Source of the DNA: an uncultured Prevotella sp.
GTDB lineage: Bacteria; Bacteroidota; Bacteroidia; Bacteroidales; Bacteroidaceae
NCBI GenBank assembly: GCA_937874345.1
Contig: CALNBT010000218.1
Coordinates: 1-36,737, forward strand
Direction: 5' to 3'
Length of the DNA: 36,737 bases
Below are positions 15,316 to 22,626 of this stretch, in pieces. The position numbers and the translations under genes are program-made. The first letter of the stretch is position 1. Each line of letters begins with the position of its first letter. Under the pieces are notes generated by a model. That model saw only the letters and a program-made list of their open reading frames with translations. It did not search any database and was not told the DNA's origin.

Positions 15316-15487
15316 GATAATTGATAAGTTGGCTATAAAGAAAGATTTTCATCTTTGCAAATATGGGCAATATATAACAAAACGAGAACAGATATAGTTT
15401 TTATGATATATTGATTCAATACTTTTTTTATTTGTTATTGCAGAAAGCTTATGATGAACCGTTCATTTGATGATGACAACTATTTTA

Positions 15488-15518
15488 TTTGAAATATGAT
15501 TTTGATTTAGTAAATTTG
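15488..15518 (+). promoter_or_regulatory. Promoter of dinB
   Basis: TTTG at 15488-15491, a 19-base spacer and TAAATTTG at 15511-15518 match the Bacteroidota consensus. The dinB ATG begins only four bases after the -7 box (15523), so the transcript start should fall on or next to the start codon. Confidence 0.75.
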
Positions 15519-15522
15519 CATC

Positions 15523-16620
15523 ATGAGGAAGATAATTCATGTGGATATGGATGCGTTTTATGCTTCCATTGAGCAGCGAGACCATCCAGAGTGGCGCGGA
15601 CGGCCTTTGGTTGTTGGATATGATGGTCCCAGAGGCGTTGTCAGTACTGCCAGTTACGAGGCACGACGTTTTGGAATCCATTCCGCAATGTCTATGTCCA
15701 TGGCGAAGCAAATGTGTCCACATCTCCTCATCGCACCTCATCGGATGGAAGTATATTCAGAAGTTTCTCATCAAATACATAAGATTTTCTTTGAATTTAC
15801 AGATTTAGTCGAATCCGTTTCTATTGATGAGGCATTTTTAGATGTGACAAAAAGTAAGCAGAACCTTGAAGAAGCAGAAGAAATAGCAATGACCATTAAA
15901 AGAAAAATATTTGAAGCGACAGGATTAACTGCATCGGCTGGAATTTCATTTAACAAATTTTTGGCTAAAATTGCATCGGAAGTTCATAAACCTGATGGCA
16001 TATTTGTTATTCATTCAGAACAGGTGAGTGATTTCATCGGTCAATTACAGGTTGAAAAGTTCTGGGGAATAGGACCTAAAACGGCTGACCGAATGCATAA
16101 GATGGGCATTTTCACAGGAGAACAGCTCCGAAAAGTATCAGAAAAACACTTAGTAGAAGTGTTTGGCAAGATGGGTACCGTTTATTCTCATTATGCACAA
16201 GGGATTGATGACCGGCCGGTTGTGAATGAATGGATCCGTAAATCTGTAAGTTGTGAACACACATTTCTTGAAGATATTCAAAGTTCTTCATCCTTGATCA
16301 TAGAACTGTATCACATTGTTATAGAATTGGTTGAACGAATCAAGAATTCACAATTTGAAGGCAAAACATTGACATTGAAAGTGAAATTTTTCGATTTTAG
16401 TCAAATTACTCGTAGTGTGACCGTTTCTTTTCATTTGAAGAGAAAAGAGCAAATATTACCATTGGCTAAACAGATGCTTAAAGAAGTAGACTATCACAAT
16501 CGTCCCATCCGCCTTTTGGGGCTTTGTGTTTCTAAGCCATCCATTGAACAGCGTAAAGACATGGTTCATAATTGGGAGGAAGGATGGCTTGACGGTTTTC
16601 AAAAAGGTTGTAATGGTTGA
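15523..16620 (+). CDS. dinB: DNA polymerase IV (Y-family translesion polymerase)
   Basis: A 365-residue error-prone polymerase that copies past damaged bases. The palm motifs are intact: IIHVDMDAFYAS (Asp8; Phe12/Tyr13 at the steric gate) and VSIDEAFLDVT (Asp102, Glu103). A helix-hairpin-helix thumb (KFWGIGPKTADRMHKMGI) and a C-terminal little-finger domain follow. It begins MRKIIHVDMD, the usual N-terminus, so a later start is unlikely even though the promoter sits right against this ATG. No clear beta-clamp motif stands out at the end (WLDGFQKGCNG). No LexA-like box was identified. Confidence 0.96.
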   Translation: MRKIIHVDMDAFYASIEQRDHPEWRGRPLVVGYDGPRGVVSTASYEARRFGIHSAMSMSMAKQMCPHLLIAPHRMEVYSEVSHQIHKIFFEFTDLVESVSIDEAFLDVTKSKQNLEEAEEIAMTIKRKIFEATGLTASAGISFNKFLAKIASEVHKPDGIFVIHSEQVSDFIGQLQVEKFWGIGPKTADRMHKMGIFTGEQLRKVSEKHLVEVFGKMGTVYSHYAQGIDDRPVVNEWIRKSVSCEHTFLEDIQSSSSLIIELYHIVIELVERIKNSQFEGKTLTLKVKFFDFSQITRSVTVSFHLKRKEQILPLAKQMLKEVDYHNRPIRLLGLCVSKPSIEQRKDMVHNWEEGWLDGFQKGCNG

Positions 16621-16704
16621 AAATGAAATAAGCATGATACTTTTTGGGAGCGTTAGAATCTAAAAACAATATCTTACATCATTTAATTAAAAGTAAAAAA
16701 TAAG

Positions 16705-16736
16705 TTTGTGTGATTCAGATAACTTTCGTAATTTTG
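16705..16736 (+). promoter_or_regulatory. Promoter of pyk
   Basis: TTTG at 16705-16708, a 20-base spacer and TAATTTTG at 16729-16736 form a good promoter. The leader to the pyk ATG would be about 125 bases, unusually long here; I found no riboswitch-like fold in it. Confidence 0.75.
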
Positions 16737-16866
16737 CTACAGATTTCACCATTAGGTTTAATAGAATTAAGCCAGTGACTTTTCAAGATTAAATCTCAGA
16801 ATAATGATAATGCGAAAATCTAAGATACAAATGTACTTTTTTCGCTCTAATAAATTGATATAAAAC

Positions 16867-18330
16867 ATGAAACAGACAAAGATAGTATGTACGATAAGCG
16901 ATTTTAATTGTGACGAAGATTTCCTAAGAAAAATGTTTTTTGCAGGAATGAATGTTGTACGTATGAATACCGCTCATGCAACAAAAGAAGGTATGATGAA
17001 AATCATCAACAATACTCGTTCTGTTTCTTCTCGCATAGCATTACTTATTGATACAAAGGGCCCGGAAATCAGATCTACCGGTGTTACAGAGCCTATTTAT
17101 TATAAAACAGGTGATGTTGTTAAAATATTTGGGCGCCCAGAAATGGACACTTCTCATGATATCATCAATTTAACCTATCATGATATAGCAATAAATATAA
17201 AGGTAGGCGACCACATCCTTTTTGATGATGGCATTTTGGATATGGTTGTTTTGGAAAATGCCGGGTTTATGTTGGTTGCACAAGTGCAGAATGATGGCGT
17301 TTTAGGAAGCCATAAAAGTGTAAATATTCCAGGAGAGCACATTGACTTACCATCTATAACAACGAAAGATTATAATAATATACTTTTTGCAATCGAACAG
17401 AAACTGGATTTCATTGCACACTCTTTCGTTAGAAATGCTCAGGACGTAAAGGCTGTTCAAGATATTCTTGATGAGCATGGTAGTGACATCAAGATTATTT
17501 CAAAGATTGAAAATCAGGAGGGAGTTGATAATATCGATGAAATCATTGATGCATCTTATGGTATCATGATTGCGCGAGGAGACTTAGGAATCGAAATACC
17601 CATCGAGGAAATTCCAGGAATTCAACGGCAGATTATCCGTAAGTGTGTGATGAAAAAGAAACCAGTTATCGTTGCCACTCAAATGCTCCAGTCGATGATT
17701 ACCAATCCACGTCCTACCCGTGCCGAGGTTACAGATATCGCAAATGCCATTTATTCACGTACGGATGCATTAATGCTCAGTGGGGAGACTGCTGCAGGAA
17801 AATATCCACTCGAATCCGTCCTGACGATGGCTAGAATTGCAGAACAAGCAGAATCAGATTCAACAAAAGAAACAATCATCAATCCGATGGAGAACGGTTT
17901 TGTAAGTCTTCGTGAATTCTTGGCATATTCAGCTATTGAATCAACAAGAAAGTTGGGCGTTCAAGGAATCATAACGGATAGCGAAACAGGTCTTACGGCT
18001 CGTAACTTAGCTTCTTTTAGAGGACCAACCCCCATTTTAGCCATTTGCTATCGCGAACAAACTCAACGGTGGTTGAATCTCAGTTACGGTGTCATCCCTA
18101 TTTATCAAAAAGAACGTAATGGGTCAGAATACCTCTTTACTGCAGCGATTCGCATGCTTAGACAGAAAGGTTTCATCGGTTTGGATGACAAAATAGCCTA
18201 TTTGTCAGGAAGTTTTGGTGAAGGAGGAGGCACTACTTTGCTCGAAATCAATGAAGTAAAACAGGTATTCGATAATTCATATGATTTCCATCTTCCAGAC
18301 TACAGCAAGGTAAATGAGAAAATAAAATAG
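16867..18330 (+). CDS. pyk: Pyruvate kinase
   Basis: A 487-residue cytosolic enzyme transferring phosphate from phosphoenolpyruvate to ADP. Visible motifs are DTKGPEIRS (62-70), the substrate lysine region IISKIEN, the metal-binding IARGDLGIEIP and LSGETAAGKYP. The usual NFSHG near residue 34 is NTAHA (VVRMNTAHA), which from memory is the Bacteroidota form. The C-terminal domain is present (TGLTARNLASFRGPTPILAIC). It leads an operon with an oxidoreductase (32-base gap) and the CoA-disulfide reductase fusion (52-base gap). Confidence 0.96.
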   Translation: MKQTKIVCTISDFNCDEDFLRKMFFAGMNVVRMNTAHATKEGMMKIINNTRSVSSRIALLIDTKGPEIRSTGVTEPIYYKTGDVVKIFGRPEMDTSHDIINLTYHDIAINIKVGDHILFDDGILDMVVLENAGFMLVAQVQNDGVLGSHKSVNIPGEHIDLPSITTKDYNNILFAIEQKLDFIAHSFVRNAQDVKAVQDILDEHGSDIKIISKIENQEGVDNIDEIIDASYGIMIARGDLGIEIPIEEIPGIQRQIIRKCVMKKKPVIVATQMLQSMITNPRPTRAEVTDIANAIYSRTDALMLSGETAAGKYPLESVLTMARIAEQAESDSTKETIINPMENGFVSLREFLAYSAIESTRKLGVQGIITDSETGLTARNLASFRGPTPILAICYREQTQRWLNLSYGVIPIYQKERNGSEYLFTAAIRMLRQKGFIGLDDKIAYLSGSFGEGGGTTLLEINEVKQVFDNSYDFHLPDYSKVNEKIK

Positions 18331-18362
18331 TAGCAAACTGAGCAAACTAATTACGTTGAACA

Positions 18363-19325
18363 ATGAAAATAGGAATCATCGGTACCGGAAAAATCGTTTC
18401 TGAAGTGATTCCTGTGATCCAAGAAATAGATGGAATCACGATCGTTGCGATTTGTAGCCGGTCTCATAGTCGTCAAAAGGCGGATTGGTTGGCTGCAGAA
18501 TTTTCGATTGGCGAAGTCTATGATGATTATGACTTGATGTTAAGAAAAAGCGATATTGACTTTGTTTACGTGGCATTGGCCAATAACGCTCATTTTTCAT
18601 ACGCGTTGAAGGCATTGGATCACGGTAAGCATGTTATTATAGAAAAGCCTATTTGTACTTCGACATCAGAACTTGATGCGCTCATTCAAAAGTCGTTGGC
18701 AAATCATCTTTACATCTTTGAAGCTGTCACATTGTTGCACATGCCTCATTTTAAGATATTGAAGGAAGAATTGTTGCGTCAGGTAGGGAATATTAAATTA
18801 ATTGTTTGCAATTATAGTCAACGTTCAAGTAGATATGATTTATATCTCAATAACCAAATAACACCGGCATTTGATCCCGCTTGTTTTGGAGGGGCCTTGA
18901 CTGATATCAATATTTATAACATTCAGTTTGTTGTAGCTTTATGTGGTATGCCCGTTGAAGTAGAGTATCATCCTAACATCGGACATAATGGCATTGATAC
19001 TTCCGGGGTTGCCATATTGCATTATCCTCATTTTAAGGCTGTTTGTATTGGTGCTAAAGATAGTGATGGCTTATCGTACGGTAGCATTCAAGGAGAGGAT
19101 GGATGGATTGAAAATGAAGGTCCAGTCAGTAGATTAGAAAAGTTTAAAATATATGTAGGTGAGCAAGAAAGCGAAATCGATGTCCAACGGCATGTGCACC
19201 GCTTGCGTTTTGAATTTGAACATTTTAGAGATATCTATCATTCAGGAGATGATAAAATGATGCGCTATTATTTGGATCTATCCCATCAGGTGATGACGGT
19301 TTTAGACCTATTAAGGGCATCTTGA
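18363..19325 (+). CDS. Gfo/Idh/MocA family oxidoreductase
   Basis: A 320-residue NAD(P)-dependent dehydrogenase of the Gfo/Idh/MocA family. The N-terminal Rossmann signature GIIGTGKI (4-11) and the conserved EKP (94-96, with the catalytic-type lysine) are present, and the C-terminal alpha/beta domain includes FGGALTDINIYNI. Relatives act on sugars, inositols or trans-dihydrodiols; the substrate cannot be told from sequence. It sits between pyk and the CoADR fusion on the same transcript, but a functional link to either is not shown. Confidence 0.9.
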   Translation: MKIGIIGTGKIVSEVIPVIQEIDGITIVAICSRSHSRQKADWLAAEFSIGEVYDDYDLMLRKSDIDFVYVALANNAHFSYALKALDHGKHVIIEKPICTSTSELDALIQKSLANHLYIFEAVTLLHMPHFKILKEELLRQVGNIKLIVCNYSQRSSRYDLYLNNQITPAFDPACFGGALTDINIYNIQFVVALCGMPVEVEYHPNIGHNGIDTSGVAILHYPHFKAVCIGAKDSDGLSYGSIQGEDGWIENEGPVSRLEKFKIYVGEQESEIDVQRHVHRLRFEFEHFRDIYHSGDDKMMRYYLDLSHQVMTVLDLLRAS

Positions 19326-19377
19326 ACATTTATTTTTTTTATCGTTTTATCATAAAATCAATCATAATTACATTTTA

Positions 19378-21819
19378 ATGAAACATATTATTGTTGGTGG
19401 AGTAGCCGGAGGAGCTACTGCTGCTGCTCGAATTCGTCGTGCTGACGAAATGGCCGAAATTGTTTTGCTTGAGAAAGGTAAATACATTTCCTATGCAAAC
19501 TGCGGATTGCCATATTATATTGGTGACGTCATAGAAGATCGTGACAAACTTTTTGTCCAGACTCCCGAATCGTTTGGGCGTCGTTTCAATGTTGATGTGC
19601 GCGTTGGAAATGAAGTAATCGGCATTGATACAAAGAGTAAACAAGTAACAGTCAGACGGACTGATTCAACCGAATACACAGAGACCTACGACAAATTGCT
19701 GCTTTCTCCGGGGGCTGCACCCATTATCCCACCGTTGAAAGGTATTGAGCTGGAAGGCATATTTACCCTTCGTAACGTCAGTGACACAGACCATATAAAA
19801 TTGTATATCAATACCCATGAGGTAAAACATGCAGTGGTCGTGGGCGGTGGATTTATCGGTTTGGAGATGGCAGAGAATTTCCATGAAGTGGGAGCCAATG
19901 TTTCTATTGTCGAGATGGCAGACCAGGTGATGGGGCCTATCGACTATTCAATGGCATCGTTGGTACATCGTCACCTTTTGGATAAAGGAGTAAACCTATA
20001 TTTGAAGCAGGGAGTCGATCACTTTGAACAGTCTGGTAATCAGATTGCAGTCTGTTTGGCTAATGGCAATCGTATTTTAGCAGATTTGGTTTTACTTTCT
20101 ATCGGCGTAAAACCTTCTACCGAATTGGCGGTAAAGGCCGGACTTGAATTAGGACAAAGAGGTATCAAGGTCAACAGTTATTTGGAAACATCGGCAGCGA
20201 ATGTTTATGCAGTTGGCGATGCAATAGAATTTCCCCATCCTTTGACGGGATTGCCTTGGCTGAATTATTTGGCGGGACCTGCTAACCGACAGGCTCGTAT
20301 TGTTGCTGATAACATGGTTTTTGGCAACAAAACCGAATATGAAGGATCCATTGGAACATCTATTGCCAAGGTATTCGACTTGACTGTTGCTGCAACGGGT
20401 TTGCCAGGAAAGCGTTTAAAACAGATGGACATAGATTACCTCAGCAGTACAACCATGTCGGCATCTCATGCAGGGTATTATCCAGGTTCTTTCCAATTAA
20501 CCCTTAAATTGACCTTTAGTCCTACAGATGGTCGTATCTATGGTGCTCAATGTGTGGGTGTAGAGGGTGTTGACAAGCGTATGGACCAGATTGCACAGGT
20601 GATCAAGCATAACGGAACGGTATTTGATCTCGTTAAGACAGAGCAGTGTTATGCCCCGCCATTCTCTTCAGCCAAAGATCCTATTGCCATTGCCGGATAT
20701 ACGGCTAGCAACATTATCCGCGGTGATATGAAGGTGATTTATTGGCGTGAATTGCAGAATATTGACCCAACTAAAGTACTCCTCATTGATGTTCGTACTG
20801 AAGCTGAGCATGAACTAGGCGCTATCAAGGGTTCTGTCAACATACCTTTGGATGACCTTCGTGAGCGTATTGACGAGGTTCCTCGTGATAAGGATGTTGT
20901 TATTTATTGTGCTATCGGTTTGAGAGGCTATATTGCTCAACGCATTCTCTTCGGTAGAGGTTATACGCGTGTTCGCAACTTATCAGGTGGATATAGACTT
21001 TATTCTTCTGTAACTGCACCTGTTGTGAATGCTAATCCCATTATATTTGATCAGCCAAAACAGACAGAAAATGAGCCAGTTCGGGCTTTAAAAAACATCC
21101 TCAAAATCGATGCATGTGGTTTGCAATGCCCAGGACCCATTTTGAAGTTGAAAACAGCGATGGATAATGCTTCTGTTGGCGACCAGCTTGAGATTAAAGC
21201 TACCGATGCAGGATTCCCTCGTGATGCGCAGGCTTGGTGCCGAACAACTGGCAACAAACTTATTACTTCAGAGGACAGTGGTGGTTATCATACAGTCTTA
21301 ATCGAAAAATGTCCTGTCAGTTCACAAGAAGACACTCCAGTAAAGATGAGCAAAAACAAAACCCTTATCATGTTCAGCGATGACTTAGACAAGGCTTTGG
21401 CAACTTTCGTGCTGGCAAATGGGGCAGCAGCAACTGGACATAAGGTAACGATCTTCTTTACTTTCTGGGGATTGAACGTTATCAAGAAAGAATTGAAGCC
21501 GGTTCTCAAGAAAGACATCTTTGGTAAAATGTTTTCTTGGATGCTCCCGTCAAGTTCTAAAAAGCTGCACCTTTCGAAGATGAGCATGTTGGGCGTGGGT
21601 GACAAAATGATGCGTCATATCATGAAAACGAAGAATATCAATTCTTTGGAAGAATTGCGTCAGCAGGCATTGGCGAGTGGAGTAGAATTCATTGCTTGTC
21701 AGATGTCAATGGATATGATGGGAATCCAGAAAGAGGAACTGCTCGACGGTGTGACCATAGGTGGGGTTGCTACCTATATGGAACGTGCCGAAGATGCCAA
21801 TGTCAATTTGTTTGTCTAA
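19378..21819 (+). CDS. CoA-disulfide reductase fused to rhodanese, TusA and DsrE-like domains
   Basis: An 813-residue four-part flavoprotein. Residues 1-450 are an FAD/NAD(P)H pyridine-nucleotide disulfide reductase of the CoADR/Nox type, with GGVAGGATAAARIRR (7-21), active-site Cys42 in SYANCGLPYY, NAD site VVVGGGFIGLE and FAD motif NVYAVGDA. Residues 455-545 are a rhodanese with Cys511 (IYCAIGLRG). Residues 575-645 are a TusA domain (ACGLQCPGPILK; Cys584-Pro585). Residues 660-813 are DsrE/DsrF-like (Cys774). Each part can carry a persulfide, so sulfane sulfur could be passed along one polypeptide, with CoA persulfide or polysulfide reduced at the flavin. That chain is inference. Third gene after pyk. 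Confidence 0.92.
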   Translation: MKHIIVGGVAGGATAAARIRRADEMAEIVLLEKGKYISYANCGLPYYIGDVIEDRDKLFVQTPESFGRRFNVDVRVGNEVIGIDTKSKQVTVRRTDSTEYTETYDKLLLSPGAAPIIPPLKGIELEGIFTLRNVSDTDHIKLYINTHEVKHAVVVGGGFIGLEMAENFHEVGANVSIVEMADQVMGPIDYSMASLVHRHLLDKGVNLYLKQGVDHFEQSGNQIAVCLANGNRILADLVLLSIGVKPSTELAVKAGLELGQRGIKVNSYLETSAANVYAVGDAIEFPHPLTGLPWLNYLAGPANRQARIVADNMVFGNKTEYEGSIGTSIAKVFDLTVAATGLPGKRLKQMDIDYLSSTTMSASHAGYYPGSFQLTLKLTFSPTDGRIYGAQCVGVEGVDKRMDQIAQVIKHNGTVFDLVKTEQCYAPPFSSAKDPIAIAGYTASNIIRGDMKVIYWRELQNIDPTKVLLIDVRTEAEHELGAIKGSVNIPLDDLRERIDEVPRDKDVVIYCAIGLRGYIAQRILFGRGYTRVRNLSGGYRLYSSVTAPVVNANPIIFDQPKQTENEPVRALKNILKIDACGLQCPGPILKLKTAMDNASVGDQLEIKATDAGFPRDAQAWCRTTGNKLITSEDSGGYHTVLIEKCPVSSQEDTPVKMSKNKTLIMFSDDLDKALATFVLANGAAATGHKVTIFFTFWGLNVIKKELKPVLKKDIFGKMFSWMLPSSSKKLHLSKMSMLGVGDKMMRHIMKTKNINSLEELRQQALASGVEFIACQMSMDMMGIQKEELLDGVTIGGVATYMERAEDANVNLFV

Positions 21820-21958
21820 GCAAATCTGGCGTTTCCTTCAATCCTAAACACGGGCAAGTCAATCTTTCTGTTTGTGCTTTAGTGACTCTTCATAACAGAT
21901 GGCATGATGTGACTTATTCGGTCGAAAAATGCCAGTTCAGCAACCACCTAACAAAAGC

Positions 21959-22046
21959 ATTGATATTGAAGGACAATCTCATTGATATTGATTAACAATC
22001 TCCTGGAAATTGAACGACAATTTCCAGGAGATTGTTTTCTAATGTT
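21959..22046 (-). repeat. 22-base-period degenerate repeat array 3 (4 units)
   Basis: On minus the units start at 22046, 22024, 22002 and 21980. Three have ATTG at positions 4-7 (the first has ATTA) and all four have CAA at 13-15. The units at 22002 and 21980 differ at only a few places (GAGATTGTTAATCAAT versus GAGATTGTCCTTCAAT). Facing copies make the 19-bp hairpin at 21994-22036. The array follows the CoADR fusion. Confidence 0.65.
21994..22036. terminator. 19-bp perfect hairpin, probable terminator of the pyk operon
   Basis: Arms 21994-22012 (AACAATCTCCTGGAAATTG) and 22018-22036 pair without a mismatch around an AACGA loop, followed on plus by TTCT. It lies 175 bases after the CoADR stop, and no other hairpin is nearer. 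It is built from the 22-base repeat units, so the terminator role and the repeat role may be linked. Confidence 0.6.
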
Positions 22047-22216
22047 TTAATTTGTTGTCAAACAAATGGTTGTAAGTATTTCGTTGTATAGAAATATTAG
22101 GTAAAATAGGTAGGACCGATTATGCCATTCAACGATTTCAAATTACAAATCTTGTTCATCAAAATGCAAGATTGAAAGAATCGTATAACCTTTTTAAAAA
22201 AACATTTTCAGCCATT

Positions 22217-22360
22217 TCATTCATAGTTGACTGGTACATGTGTAAACGTCTCTGGTTGACTGTATCCACGAGCTTTATCTTGTAGATAGTTGTCTTCAAT
22301 CTTCTCAGAATAATTAATTGTCTCTTTCAAATCGCCATCTTTCAGAGATTTCAAATCAAT
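22217..22360 (-). pseudogene. Fragment of a YpfJ-like neutral zinc metallopeptidase gene
   Basis: An open minus-strand frame of 47 codons to TGA at 22217-22219 reads DGDLKETINYSEKIEDNYLQ, then DKARGYSQPETFTH. In YpfJ-type (Zn_peptidase) proteins the C-terminal part has the same order: a helix ending in GDDRLQ, then QGYVVPDSFTHGTSEQR (quoted from memory). Homology breaks after FTH, where VPVNYE and a stop replace GTSEQR. The frame is closed by TAA upstream at 22361-22363 and the HEXXH part is not found nearby, so this is a relic. Confidence 0.5.
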
Positions 22361-22560
22361 TTATGTTTGACATTTGTTTTGAATGTTTTACAAATAGAAT
22401 GCAGTTTTTTATTCATTGAGCTTCAATCATGAAAAATGTAGCTTTTGGTGAACTCCAAATTTGGGTGAATAATGATTAATGCGTCATCTTCATGAAGTTA
22501 CGGATTTATTCTTACTTCTCCATATCGAATCTAAATTTACAAACCTTTTTTAAATGAACA

Positions 22561-22592
22561 TTTGTATGCGTGTTTATTTTTTAGTAATTTTG
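22561..22592 (+). promoter_or_regulatory. Promoter of pheT
   Basis: TTTG at 22561-22564, a 20-base spacer and TAATTTTG at 22585-22592 fit the consensus. The leader to the ATG at 22627 is about 28 bases, too short for a classical attenuator. Confidence 0.75.
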
Positions 22593-22626
22593 CCAAGCTT
22601 ATAGAATACATATAAAATTCATTATA

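Larger units (their letters stand above)
14655..15487. other. Gene-poor 0.8 kb between HU and dinB
   Basis: No intact gene is found. Two short stretches with protein-like composition, broken by stops and frame changes, are listed separately (14896-15076 on plus, 15097-15315 on minus). The rest is AT-rich with no repeats or hairpins that stand out. Confidence 0.5.

Noticed and set aside
16737..16866. Riboswitch in the long pyk leader
   Set aside because: No recognisable aptamer core or terminator/antiterminator pair; just AT-rich leader.
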